A stretch of DNA of 64,000 nucleotides from Puffinus mauretanicus (Eukaryota; Chordata; Aves; Procellariiformes; Procellariidae): positions 1,550,001-1,614,000 of the forward strand of contig JAJKFH010000948.1 in assembly GCA_023333565.1 (NCBI GenBank). The letters are read 5' to 3'. The notes under the pieces are model-generated. The model made no database searches and was not told the DNA's origin. It worked only from the letters and a program-made list of their open reading frames with translations. Numbering within the stretch: position 1 is the stretch's first letter; each line of letters opens with the position of its first letter. Shown here in pieces: positions 39,601 through 54,600 of the stretch. A program made the translations under genes and the position numbers.

Positions 39601-42600
39601 GAAAAATTAAAAAAAAAAAAAGGAAGAAGAAAAAAAAAGCGTCACTTATTATTTGATTCACCCCAAAGAAAATGAAATATGAGTGTTTACACTACAACAG
39701 ATTACAAGCATATTATAATTTAACTGTAATTTTTCTCTATTAACATTCAGTGTTTGTGGTTCAGAAATAAGCTATTAAGACTTGAACTCTATTTTGAATG
39801 TTTTTTAGACTTTGTGGAATATCTGTTAGAGATCCTATAAAATGAGGCCACAACAGTTAATTCATGGGGTTCTTGGTCAATTAAAAACAACTGTAAGGTG
39901 CACAGAGAGATGCAAGTAGCTAGCGGGCAAGGTGAAGCTTGAAATTTAATTTTCCCCACCTTTCATCTAAGAGCTCAAAAGCTCTCAGAATACGAATTGT
40001 TTGATTGAAAGTTTCCTACATATAATGTCCTAGAAGCAGATGTGCCAGTTCAATTTCAAACCACTATGAGTACCTATGCAAATTTTTGAAATCACAGCTA
40101 AAAAACCAACAGAGACAGGAGTTCACTGGGCATTTTTTCAATGAGAAACCCCCTATATATATATATCTCACACAAACACACATTTATATCTATGTATGTA
40201 TATCCATATACAGAAAAGGTCAAATGCACAGGTGCCTTAACTTGCATGCAGACTGCACATTTTGGTTGAGGAGAAGGGCTTATTAAAAAGAGACAGACAT
40301 ATCGCTAAGTGAACAATGTGATGGGGAATGGTGACAATAAGTGAGCAATACCAGAAAAACTGGGCGTAGCAAATGCCAGAAAACATACAGTGGAGTAACA
40401 AGGTAACATACAGTTTAACTGCTTTTTAGCTGTTTTTCCACATGTACCACCCTTTTGCAGATGTTCCAACCAGTACATGGATACCCTGACATATTTTAAA
40501 GATGCTCTGCTACATACGATAGTTGCAAGTCAGAGTTAAGAAAGGCTAGTTCAGTGAAATCACTTAAAGAAGACACTAAGCCCATTCAGCACATTACTTC
40601 CATGGGGGAACACATTTAAAAAACTTTCAAAAGTTCCTTTTATTCAGTTCAGTTGCTACAGCACGTTCCATACCACCTTTGAAAAGCTAAGAGTTTTTGC
40701 TTTCACTGTGGGAATTCATGTATTTGTATAAAGTGGAGCAGAGCTTGTATTTATTTTTTTAAATCCCCACAGTGTACTAAGAAGGAGAGATTTGGGGTAA
40801 GCATGGAGAAGATGATTGCAAGAACATAAAAAGCAATTTTTTTGTTTCATATAATGAAACTTATTAAGAAATTCTGTTTTTTAATCTGGAGAATAACTGC
40901 CAATATTTTCAGATGAATTTGAGATGGTGGAGTCTCATTCCTTCAGTGTTTTATATAAGGAACCCAGTGAGTGTGTTGGACATTACATAAATACAAATAT
41001 ACTGGGAAAAGCTTTCCGTTTTAACAGGTAAAAGTGCAAGAAAAGAACACATAGGCAGGGAAATCAGTAGTTGTAAAAACATGTCTTTTTTAAATTGTAA
41101 GCAGTTGATGAACGGCTTCTTAAAGACCCTAATCCTGCAAACACCTTATGTTTATTTTTTATGCACAGGAGCAATCCAATGTCACCTGAAGCAAAAGTAT
41201 ATACCTAAGTGTTTGCAGAATGAAGGCTAAAGACTACAAACTGGAGAAGAGCTTTGTTCCCCAACAATAGTTTTAGTTTGATCACAAAGGATACTATAGT
41301 ATTTCTGAAGCAGTTAACCGAACAGTTATTCTCCTTTCTCAGGAAACTGAACATTTAGTGTCGAGCATTTTCAGAAACCAAATCTAATTAAATCTAAATC
41401 AGTCACTTACCAATTAACAGGTTTAGTGAAGGCTTGCAGCTTGGAAAAGCTTGAAGTAAATCCAGCAAGCAAACATTAGAATCTCTAATAAAGCGTGTGT
41501 AATCAGAGGCTCCTTGTCTGCTGCAAAGCTCTTGAAGCCTCCGTTTTTCTCCCGCATCACTGGTACATTCTACAAGAGCTCGCAAAAATGCCTGCGGGGA
41601 AAAAAATAAGAGTGAAGAGTAAAAAAACTTGTCCATTTGGAAAAATGGTCACAAACCTGGGAAAAACTTGGGATGCCTGGGGACAGGAAGCCGTCACCTG
41701 ACAGGTTAATGGATAATACAATTTATTTCCCAATGCACACTTTCACCTACTATGAAAAATTTACATTTTTCTTTTTTTTTGGCTGCTCCTCTAATGTGTG
41801 GGACAAGTTAGCAGGTCAGAAAATCCTAGTTAGCCTGAGCGGGGGAGAGGCAAATAAACAGGCATAACCCATTCCCTGAAAAATCCCAAATTTATGAAAG
41901 GCTTCCTTATTTATGTATTTGCATTTTAGTTAAGTAAACAGCTCCATAACACAAACTAATTCAAGACAAAACACCATTTGCTAAGTTACAGAAGCCAGGA
42001 AAGGAATAATAAAAAGTCTTAGAAGAAGTATTACTGTCAATAAAGTATGGTATTTAATGAGTCATGTAAACGTCACTGTAGTGTTTTATTCCATACTTTA
42101 TGCCTACATAATGGTGCTGCAAGCCTTTCTTAAGGGAAAATTAAATTGAGCATTGCAAGATAAAGTAAAAATCAGACGTAAATAGTTAAAAAGTTTTTTC
42201 CAAAAGCAAGGTGGAAGTAGAAACAGTGCATAAAAGAAAAGTGATCCAAAACATCAAGTGCAATCAGATGACATATTCTATACAAAAGAATACTTGGAAA
42301 ATAATTTGAGTGTGCTCAAACACTGAGCTTCCAGACAACAGTTTTGAGTACAAGTTACATAAAGCACATTCTACACTGAACAGGTAATAAAGCAGATAAG
42401 TTACAAAAACTGGCTTGGGCGATATTCCCCAATAAGCACTCTCTGCCTACTCTTACTGTTAAGACAAATTTTCAAAATTGTTAAATGCAGTTTTGAAAAG
42501 GTTGAAACAATTGGAAGATTCTCTTCTCTTCTGCTGCAAAATCCACTAAATTGAGTGAAAAGGTCCTTCCATAAACTTCCCTCAGAGACCCAACCAACAC

Positions 42601-45600
42601 AACTGTTTAGCTTCATCCTTCTTACAAAGTTATCTTTAGAATGTGTTTTGACAATACCAGAAATACACATGCATTTCCAGTTGCAAGCTTCCAGTTTTTT
42701 GCAGGCACAGAATGAAAGGAAAATAATATCCACACGTTGTGAGAACAAATACTATACAAGCAAAAATCTTTCTTTGAATTCTGCCAGGTTACTGAAATGC
42801 TACAGAAAGCTTTAAAATCATTTAAAAGACATTATGGTATGTTTGCATAGAGCAACATGCATATTTTCAGAGACAAAACTTGACAGATACGGCTCCCTCT
42901 GATTAGAAAGAATGATTTCTCTAAAATACCTATGGGGCCAGGTTCAGTGAGCTTTCAAGTTATCTGCCACCAAATATCTAATACTTTTCTGTTTACTTCC
43001 AGAGTAGTTATGAATCAACATACTACAGAACGGGAATAGAGATTTCAGTATCTCAGATAAAGTACCAGAGGTGAAATTTCTCAGAATAAAGTACAAACAG
43101 CAGCATACAAACTGACAATCCTTATTCACCAAGAAACATGATAACTACACATGAAGCAAGGATAGATCTGTAAGAGCCCATGCAGCATAGAATTACTAAG
43201 AATTTCTCTTTAAAAGAGCAAACACATAAATACCTTTTTGGGAATTGCTCTTATTTCCAGACACCAGGTTAGAATGAATTTCAGAGTGCTTCTTTCAGGT
43301 ATGTGTTGTGGATGAGCTGCTCCTAGTTCAGTGGGAGAAAAAAAAAAACAAAACAAAACATGCATCTATTAACATCCAAAAATGACATCACAGAGTGCTT
43401 GTTCCTTCAAGAAATACAAGAGAGCTAAACTGCATTCAATTCTTTATGTTTGAGCCCCAGTTGGTTAGTGGAAATTATAAACTAAACAGCAAGACAGTTT
43501 TCCAATGAAGTATCAATGACAATTTTCCAATGAAAAGTCAAAACTTATCAGGAAAGCAGGAAACAAAAAGAGGGGTATAATACATGAGTGTTCAAATAAA
43601 TTTCATTACTAAACCACTCAAGGCTTTGTTGCCACTTTCCACCTTGAAGAAATTCAGAGGAATGCTTACCAGGAAAAGGAACATCCACATCTTTTCCCCT
43701 CCGTCAGTAAGCACTCCTGAAAATCGGAACACGCTGAAGTTTTCTAATGATCTAACCAAAGGTGTATGCAGCCAGTGCCAAGCTGGAGCTCCGGAGGCCC
43801 AGCAGATCCAAGGGGTTTCTGTACAAGCAAATAATCCCTCCTGTACTCTCTACAGGTTCCATTTCTGGGAAGGAGGTACACTGACATCTCATCCATCCCT
43901 TCATGGAGTCAGCAAGGGTGCAGCCACGCTTATCAGCCTCATGCCTTGTCATGCTAAAGCAGCTATTCTAAGTTAACCTCAAAAGCAATATAAGAGCATT
44001 TATGTGACAAAATACCTTTAATTAATAAGCTCTGCAGGTCCCAAATTGTTTCCTTATAGACCCAACTTGCATGTTGGGATTTTTCTTGACAATGTTTCTT
44101 GGCTTTGACATCTAGCTACTGATTCTTACTATGCTTTTTTCCATGCTCAAGAGCCCTTTAATACTACAGATTTTTCGCTCCAAGAATATACCTATGTACC
44201 TTGCTAAATTACCTCTTTGTATCAGCATTACCTGACTGAAGCCTTGCTACAAAGAACAAAATTTACTTTTAGAAGATAAGAGGATTGGCATAAATATAAT
44301 GCAGGAAAGAAGCATGTTACAAGAAGAATTTAATCCTCTTCCTAGGATGCTGATACAAAAACCAACTACAGAAATCCAGTATTTGAACAATAGACTTTGT
44401 ACCAGACTGCAATTAATTTCTGTTTTGTCCTCTCAATTGATCTCATCTACTTCATCAAAGAATTCATAGACTGAACAAAGAGAGGTTGTGACCAAAATTC
44501 AGTGGAATTCCCGGTAAATCTTGGAGATGTAGCAGAGGCATAGCCTGCTGTTCATACTTTTCTCCCAGGTTTTTCAGGTCTCTTCATTCAGTAAACCCAC
44601 AACCATAATAGTTTGTAGTAACTATTACAAATTCCTCAGAAATGTGAATGCAGTTAAGAGACAACCATCTCAAAAGGAAAGCAACTCTGGAACATTGCGA
44701 GGAATTGCAAAGCTGCATTACAAAGCTGAATTGTTTGGTACAGATTGGCAACAACAAGTAAGTAAGTTATCGTAACTAAATGAGTCTCTGCTCACCCGCA
44801 CAGCTCCAAAGAAATGAACTTGGGTTTGATCCTAAACCATTTAACTTCATAACTGCAGTGGATGGAAGTCAGTTTACAAGCCATGATTGGAGATCAGTGG
44901 TTCAGCAGCAACTTGCTAGGTCCTGGCCAAGTATCCAAGGCAAGTGTAAAAAAAGGCAGCATTATTTGCTCCAGGTCACTCAGAATACTCAAGAGCAGAA
45001 CCAAAAACTTTGATTCTCTGTGCTGCAATCCAGTGCTATGAACTTTTTTTCCATTATCATTCATTAAGATTCAGAAACAGGTATCCATTTTACATACAAG
45101 ATATGGCAAAATGTTGCATAAATAATGCATAATTTCACCTTTTTTTCCCTGATTAGTGCTACATTAGGCAGCCAGAGATGCAATAACATGGATTATTTAC
45201 ACATAGGATGAGAGCACTGATATTGCGAGTTTCACTCAATTATTTTACCAACTTTGCCTTGGAAGGACAGGTTTTTTTGGTATACAAGAACAATCAAGGG
45301 GCTAGGCTGTGTTCACTTGGCTATACAGGCTCTGTTCTACATGGAAAGTGCTCTGACACTGATGAACTCAAAGTGCCCTGTTAGAGCAGCTTTACCTCCT
45401 TCCTGCAGTATCAGTATAGCAAAAGAAAGGGAACTACTGTAGGCAGGAAGGAGAGAATATGTCTCTGTGCCTACTCAAGGAGGCCTTCACTTTGAACATG
45501 CTATTGACACTGTCTTTAACTTACAGAGAGAGATTCAAATCTTATGCAGCCAGGTAGCAGGGCTCTGATTTGCACAGAAAAACCTACTAGCCTTCAGGAA

Positions 45601-48600
45601 GGACAAAATTTCAAGCCCACCTTCCTATGAAGATCTGATGCTTTTGGCCCTCCATTACCTCTTCCTTTGCTATACCCTTCCCTTTTATTTGCTTCCTTTG
45701 TAAATGTGCTTGATTCTGTAAAATCTGTAAATAGTGTAAACAGTAGAAGTAGCATACCTGTGAAATTCCCCCACCCCATTCAATCTCTTGCTGCTTGCCT
45801 GTGCACGGTTGTTGGGCCCTGGACGGGGTGACACTGCCTTGAGCTTGAGGGTGCTCAGGACGAGCCTTGGTCCAAAGGGAGATTGTTACAAAGCTGGGAC
45901 CCTGGGACATTTTTTTTCTTTTTTCTTTTTTTTTTTCAGAGGGGGGGAAGAAGCAAGTGTGTTTGGAGGGCATCTGTCCCAGAGGAACAAGGAGAATGGG
46001 GGTTCCCCAAGAGGGAGGGGTGCAGGGGGAGGGAGTTCAACACAGTGGGGCTGGATAACAGCCAGACCAGCCCTGCAGACAGATGTGATGGATGCACATC
46101 CCCAGTGCAGCAATCAGGCTGTAACTCATATTGGCTCTGCACCAAATCTAACCGGTGACCCCTCCCAGCAGAGGTTATTTACTGGAGTGGGGGTCAAGGA
46201 TGGGGATCAGCTGGCCCTGGACATCCCATATGATATGTTACAACATGGCCTATCATGTAAACTGACCTCATTACCAAGTGAGTTACTCGCCAATTCCAAG
46301 AACAGGGGTCCCTTTTACATCTCATACTTAAGGGACAACTTGTGTTGCCCTCAATGACGCAGGGAATCTCACCATGGGAACTGATTTACCCATAGACTGA
46401 AACAACAAAGAGCCCTACCCCATCCTGCAGAACTAAAGGCAGAACTCAGCAGCACCGTTAAGACACCAACTGCAAGGCAAGAGAAGAGTAATTCTCACAG
46501 GTCCAGCTGGCAGTACATGGGCATACCTTGAACCTGCAGCTACCCTTTCTGAGGTGTGGGATCATAAGACTCAGCAAAACAGATCCATGTAGACCTACAA
46601 GCCCCTTAAAAGGCACCTTGCAGCAGCAATAAGTCTTCTGCTTCAGTTGTGCGGCCCTCTTAGGATGTAAAACAGATTGATGTGAAGTGCTGTGCAAGGA
46701 GAGATTTTACTTTCAAGTGGGGGATTGTTAGGTCATGTGATTAAAGACTCATCTCCATAAACATGAAGGAGCACAGAGGAAGAATGAGATGGATGAACGC
46801 CAATGCCAGGCTCAAGTTCCCAGTCAGGAGCTAACTCACCTATAGTAAAACCAGCAGCAGCATTCTATGCGTCCTCTCTTTTTTAACACATCTCTGTGAC
46901 TTCCAACATGCCTCCATGAAATGACAGCTGTGTCCCAATATTAAAGATAAAAATGTTCAAAACTATGCATACCAACTACTACCAACACAGAAAGGAGTAT
47001 TTGTTCATGACCAGTGCATCACACCATACCTTTCTTCTTAGTGCCTTGCTTAACCTTTACACAAACAAAGTACTCTCCTTTTTCAGAAAGTCCCAAGATG
47101 TGAAGAAGTTCTTCCACCTCATTGACATTGTTGGGACATATTACACAGAAGGCATCTCCAGGCTGGTAGTCAAAGACTGTATCCTATTTTAAAATATGAG
47201 ATCATTTCTGTTAAATTGTATCACAAACCAAGGCCAACAGCATCCCCATTCCTAACAACAATCTTCCTACTATCGCAGCCACATGAAGTCGTATGTTCTT
47301 CTACTCTGTACTAGCATTCACTGTTCGGAGCACATCAGAAACTGAATACTCATGTTTTCTTTTCAGGTTTAACCTTACTAATTAGAAAAATGTTTCCTTA
47401 TCTGGTTTAAATATTTGGACATTCTTTAATAAGAACTGCTGAGCAGCCTAAACAGAAGGAAAATAAATATGTATCAAGAGGATGTGTTATATAATCAGCC
47501 CGATCATTAATTACTGATGCACTTTGTTTTCTGGTTTGAAAAGAGCAGAAAAATGAAGTCCTCATAATTAATGCAACTTTGTACAGAGATACATTATCAC
47601 TAAAAGAAAATTTGCTGGTTAAACTATTTAATGAACTGTGACTGAAATGACCCCAACTGTTATTATTTTCTGGAGGAAAAAAGAAAAATAGCAAGAGAAG
47701 AGCACAGTGAAAATTAAAAGGTACCTCAGATCTTAAGACCTAGATTCTACTTAGTTGGCTGAGGTTCTTGTGCACAACTGCTGAAACCCTACTCAAGCTT
47801 CTGCCTGTTATAGGAACATACAGAATTATACTTGCATCATTATGTTTCCCTTATGCATCAGGTGAGGTGACCTGCACACACAGACTGTTGAGAATGTTAG
47901 GAAAAAAAGGCAAAAAATGTTCCAATTTTCAGTGGGTGCTAGGGATGACAGGATACATGTATACAAACAAATATATGCAAAAAACCATGTCATCTCCGAG
48001 ACTCAGTTGCTCAAAACTTAACAGACTCCATTTATAACTGAGATTTAAAGATGTCCCGTGGATATTGACACAGATTAGGCTAATAGAGTCCAACAAAAGT
48101 TACTGCCAAAGTCACAATACCCCAAAAGCAATATTCTACAAATTTGGAAAACTGCTCAAAAGCAACATATTTTCCTCTTAAAGATTTCTTGTAAAGTAAT
48201 ATCGAGCACTCTCTGCCTTTCATCTTCAAACCAGTATACAAAATATGATTTTCCCTGAATAAACTAAACCAGTTTTTACACCTAGGGTAACAGAGGTTGA
48301 CAGTTTGAGTAGTATGTTAAGAAGTCAGAGCAAATGAATGCCAGACGCAGAAACAATGCTCAAGAGCTAACAATTCTTATTACTTGATCATACCAGTCAA
48401 ATTATTACTTGTGTAGATTACCTACCACACAGTCACAATTTACTATACAGTTTCTGAACATTCCCAAAGTTGTATCCTTACAAACCAAAAGATTATTCAT
48501 TTTCAGTATTCTCTGCCTGCCCTTCTCCACTGCAAATTCCCTTCAAAAATGTATTTCAGTCAATACAATATCCATGGAACAACAAAGAAATTAATTTGAC

Positions 48601-51600
48601 ACTTTATTTCTCTTTTGACTTCTATGGAGTCATATCTTTCAATGAACAAATCAAGCTTTGCATTTACAAAATGGATCAGCCTAAGCTGACAACTTATTGT
48701 ATAGGGAATTACTTTTTCTTTTTAAACAGTCAAATAAACAATTCCTGCCCCCCAGTTATACATAACACACATGCTTTTCACCCTCTATTTTAACCCACTA
48801 AAGAAAAAGCCATCACTAACTTACTGCAATATCAAGTTCTAAGAGCAATGCAGTTTTTATCGCATCTTCTCTCGTGAGCTGAACTGCTTTTGTAACTGGC
48901 ACTTCAAAGGTTGTTCCCTCTGAAATCAGTGAGGACAGACGTGGATTCTGAAAAAGAGGACACGAAAACTTACACTAAAAATGCAAATCAGCTGAATGAC
49001 AGCTTACTATGACATACAGGAATTAGTGTTGGTACAATTTTTTTGAAACAATCTTAGAAAACAATTCAAAACAATGAGGAAAAACATGAATCTTCTATAT
49101 ACATAGAGTGTTTTGCTCTACATTTTAAAAAATTAATCCAAGCAGTAACAGGCATATATTCAACTATAAAAAATCAGTAGGCTTGAACAGTCTAATGGGC
49201 CTAAACTACTATCAAATGCAGCTAGCTGTTTCCTTTTTCAAGAGCTGCCTTGAAAATAGCCAATTAGAGAATGGCATTTATGTTAAAACCCAGAAAACTC
49301 CCGCCTAATTAAAGGATTACTAGGTGTACAGAACGGACATAAGAAGTAAGAACAGAAGCTATTTAAAAACATCATTGCAGATTTACCAATTAAGACTTTG
49401 GGATGCAGATGGGGCTATTATTATAGGCAATTTATAAGAGGAATTTTAAAAACTACAGTTAAATTTAGAGCTAATCAGCAAACTCCACACTACAAAACAG
49501 CATCATGTTCTGCCACAACATTTCTACACAGGTGAAAATGTGCCCCAAGAATTGCAAATGGGCACCAAGAATAATTCCAGACTACCTCTGTCAAAGCTGT
49601 CACTTGAAGCTCAGACTACAGCCCTCATTTCTCCATCACTATTGTCAGCAAGTTTCATCTGAAATCAATACAGACAAAAATGAAAAGAGGTGGGAGAGAT
49701 ACCAAATGTCCATAGCAATACTTGGTCAAATGGAAAGGAATTATTCTACCAATAAGAGAATATTGGTTAATCTGAAGATTTCCTATTTAAAAAAAAGGAG
49801 ACAGGAGAATCACCTGAGACCAACAGTTGGAAGTTTCATTATTATCTTAAAATTTTGACACGGTGATTAATGGCTTGGACCATATCAAGTTATTGTGCAT
49901 CAGCTGGACTGTGATAACTGCCTACATTCATATTGCCTTCAAGTCAAGTTCAAGGCATAATGAGATCAAGATTAAGCTAAATTGTATTATCTTACACTAG
50001 CGCAAAGGCTTAAGATGCAGACCGTTACTGCTCTGCTACTAATAAGCAGCAGCTTGTTAATTCAATCCCGAGCGTCAACAGCCCAGGACATAGATCATAT
50101 AAGTAACTAGAGAGACCGTGTTACCCAGCCTTCTTTAAATGGCAGGGAGTCTCTTTTTGGAGATGTCCAAACCTCAAGCTGATGCATTTCAAAACAAGCC
50201 AACTTCAGCTGTGCTTGGCAAAAAATACCCATGGTTGTTGCAATGTGAGATACTGGAAAAGGACACGAATTGTGTCATACTTGTAAAAACAAACATGACC
50301 CTACGTGGGACCTACTTGTTGACAAGGTCTAGCCAACTATGTCAAAAATAGTGACAAAGGAAAAAAAACAAACCTGCATTTGATTCTTTCCAAGGCTCAA
50401 GACAACCATCCAAATTTATACCTCAAATCTGGACTATAATCTTTAATCTGTCACTGAATTCCAGATTAGCAGATTCAGCTTTTTCAATTTGCTGTTTGAA
50501 AGCAAAATTTACTTTTTTTCTGTTTACAGAAAAGTTAAAGCATCAATATTAGAATCTGATCAATTATTTCAGAGATCAGCCTGAATATATGCTATGACTT
50601 TAAAATAAGAAAATGGGCTCTTTTAACCACTATAGCACCACTATCAACCTGAGTATTAGTCTTTAATCGAAGACTACCTTAAATCATAAATCTTTGTTTC
50701 AGTAATTTGGATTATTTAATGCAACAACCTGAGCAAAACCAACCACAATATGAGGTTTAAAAGAAAAGCAAAATTATCCAGTGTTTAAATTCACACACTC
50801 TTACATGATTGTATTAGCTAGACTAAGTGATTCTCTCAGCATTACCACTGACACTCAACAGAGCATCAGGGCCCTGAGGATACTAATAGGCTTTCATGGT
50901 CCTGACCAGCCTCACCAGAGGACTCCACCCACCTCTGCTCATGGGCCCAGGAGCCCCATCTCAGCTCAGCCCTTGGGTCTTCAGTCCCTGCCCAAGCTAC
51001 ATCAGAGGAGTACTGGTCGGCAGCTCAGCCACAACCATGCCCACAGCTGGCCACAGATGCTGCTGATCCAGGCCTGGATCTGCAGAACGACTTCCCTGGG
51101 GCTTGGCCCCAGACCTGCCGCATTCCCACAAACTTGTCTGACGATCTGCACTCTTGGCTGATCCTGGCTGCCATCTCCTGGTTTGCATTGCTTGGGTATC
51201 AGGGAACGTGGCCGGCTGTGTTACCACACTCAGCTCCTGGCTCCCCGTCCCTTAAAGAGCAGCCAGCCCTCACTGCACCCTCGCACAGATAACCAAAATG
51301 TCTGCCCTCTGGCAGGCAACCAGAAAAGTTTGAGTCACACTTTCCAGTTCATTTTGAACACTAAATATGCCAACTGGAGACGACCACCAGCTCATGCTAA
51401 TTCTTCTCTTTGTACAGCAGGTCTTTGTTCAACATGGCTTTGTAGGAAAAGCACACTGGCTTTCAATCTACAGTTCATCTTCTGTTTCCAATAGTAAAAT
51501 TATGACCGTGTTTTTACAATGACAAGTTTCTCCATTATTAAATCTGCAGCAAGATTTTCAGCAATTTTACACCCTCTTAAGGCATTCTGCAAGTACTAAA

Positions 51601-54600
51601 AATTTGAACAGAAATTGTACTACACTCCTTTCTACAGGAAGATGTTTTCACCTTCCTAACATAAGCCACTGAGGATTTTAATTCTTCCATTCCTGGCACT
51701 GCAATGCCATGCCTTTATTGAACTATTATTTAGCTAAATTATACTTTTACGTCCATAACTCATATGGTGGTAACTACATTTTCACAATATAAATGGACCT
51801 TTCCCTTACAATTAAAAAACCTCCTGCGTTCAGGGACGTTATTGCCTTTATATAAGCATCCACTTGCTCTTTTGAGCCACATGTAGGGGTATACACTCAT
51901 GCTGGAGGCTTTCATCATTCAAAGGGAAGTCCTTACCTCACCATGGGTGTCCTGAAACTGCACCTCTATGTATTCTGGTGGCAAGGCAGGAATATTAAGA
52001 GCAGACTGAGAGACAGGAGGGACAGAATGAACAAGTGAAGGTTCGGTGTCTCTAGTTGAAGCCACGAGATGGATGTCAACCAGTTTCTGCGTCAGAACAT
52101 CAGAACTCCTCACTCTTTCATCTTCTAGCTTCAAGTTCTGTACTTCTGAGCTTGAGTTTAGTTCATGCCCAACGCGCGGGGCTGCGTTGAGAGAGCTAGA
52201 AACAGCATCACTGCTCATGCCTTCTTTTTCTTTCTGCAATAGTAATGCTTCCTCGAGGGCAAGCCAAAGTCCATCAATCCAAGGATCAACCACTAGTTCC
52301 AAACTGGGGAGGGAGGGAAAAAAAGGAGAAAGGAATGGTTGACTTATTGTTACTTACTGGACTGTTAATTTACAAATAATCAAAATACCACAAAAGCTAA
52401 AAACACTATTCATTTTCCATTTTTAATATATATCTGCAGCTGTTACTAGGATGACTTTTTTGTTAAAAAAATATTTTCATATATTTATTATCACTATATA
52501 AATTTACGGAGTCTAAAGTGTGTAACAGCCTTGCTCTTCTTCCAGTTTCTCATTTTTATTTTCTTACGCTGAACTTTTTGACAGGAAATTGAAGGGATGG
52601 TAGCAAAATATGCAACTTTTTGCTGTGCAACAGCAACATCAATAGCTTATACTAATGTTCCATTTTTATTATTTTAGAACACAAGATATAAGTTTTATGG
52701 TTATGGCAAAGTTTGTGTTCAGTTGTCTCAGATCATCATGCACAGAACCGATATAATTTGCAGTTCAAAACAAATAAGCCAAGACTGCAGCCTACCGGCC
52801 AGAAAGAGCAACAGAATAGGAAGGGAGTTGTTTTCTTACATAATTCCTCTACGGTAATCAAAAAAACCTTCTTACATAATTCCTCTACAGTTTACAAAAA
52901 AAAAAAAAAAAAAAGGATGTTTTATGGAAGAGAGAAAAAAATTTAAAAAAAAATTGTAGGGTTTGCCTAAAGCAGCTATACTGCAAGATGTGAGCTTAGA
53001 TAAAAGTCTGATGTGTATGTAGAAAGAGATCCCATTACCCACTACCACACATACTGGGAACTGGATTTATTTTTATTTGCTTCTATAAACAGACTACATT
53101 TTTAAACCCCTTCACTTATTCCGAATTACTTAATTTCTAAAACTGCTAAATACTCTCAATTTTTCCAGGCATTACAGATGTTTGCTCACACTTTAAAAAT
53201 GGAGTTTTATTTAATGGCAATTGAGATTGAAAAGGCATACTGTGTTCAGACAGGATGCATTCCTATGAGATGCTGAATTCAGGTTCAACTGATTTCAAAG
53301 AGTTCAGAATGTTTAGCCAAATTTACATGTAATTATTGCATTTTGAAGAAATAAAATCCAAATTCATTCAGCTCTTACCCTACAGAATCATCTGCTAATC
53401 CTGTGTTGTAGAAGTGCTGGGCACCAAGTTCTTGAAGTCGTCGGTCTACTGTCTTGCCACCATTACAAAAGAATGTGTACTCTGAATCTCCCAGACCTAG
53501 CAAATTCAAGGAAAGAGGAATCATGTCAATCAGCCAGTCACCCAGGCTACACAGACAAAGATCTACAAAGACAACACAGGATTTTCTTGCAGGCAAACCG
53601 AAGAATCTGATATAGCAAAGTGCATATTACAAGGACACTTTTATGACTTTCAAAAAAAAATTGTGTTTTTCCCAAAGTAGAGCTGAAAAAGTGGTTCCTC
53701 CTTCACAAATGTAAGACACAGAATTTCTCTGAAAACACTTTGCTTTCAATATTTCACATTTCAGAAGAATGATGTTTTAGTTTGAGGCTTTTAAAAAATA
53801 CAAAACACTCTTACAGGAAAAATGTAGGAACTGAAATAATTAGGAAAAGAGCGAAACTGTATGTGAATTACCAAAAGAAATTATCTCACCTTCAGGTTAA
53901 AATTATTAATATATGTCAACAACATAAGTGAGAGAGTATTAAAAGTAATTCAAAAATATTGGAACCTTGAAAAAAAAAACACACACAGGAGTGATTTTAA
54001 ACAATATGCAGTAAGAAATATAGGAAAATGTGCAAAAGGGAATCTTGTCCAACATCCTCCTCCCCAGGAATCAGAGATTTCTTTGTAGATCTCATTTTCA
54101 CTGCACTGGGTTTTCTGCCCTTTAACAGTCCTGAAGATGTTCTGTTAGAAGAAGATGCTCTTTGTTATCAATTACACAGTCAGTGGATTAAGGAGGTATG
54201 TTCATGGAGGACCTGAGATTTTAAGAGATCAATTAAACCACTAACCCACCCTAAAAGTGATCAACCACACATACCTCCTCCTTAACAGATGCTTATCTAA
54301 CAATCCCAAAGACCACGGGTTAGGTAGTCTTCACAAATTCTGTAAGTAATCCACACCATTGTTTCACTATCCTAACTATCACAATTTTTCACAGCCTGAG
54401 CCTTTCTTGTGTGCAATTTCAAACCACTAGATCCTTATCAACCCCACCTAACAATGAACTATTCCCTTCTCCTTTATAACAGCCTTATTTTTCTTTTTCT
54501 TTTTTTTTTTAAAAAGACTTCTGCCCCCTCTCAAGTACAGTACTTAGAGGGAACACTTCATTGGACAAGCTGAAATGGATACCATGAATGTATTTAAGAG

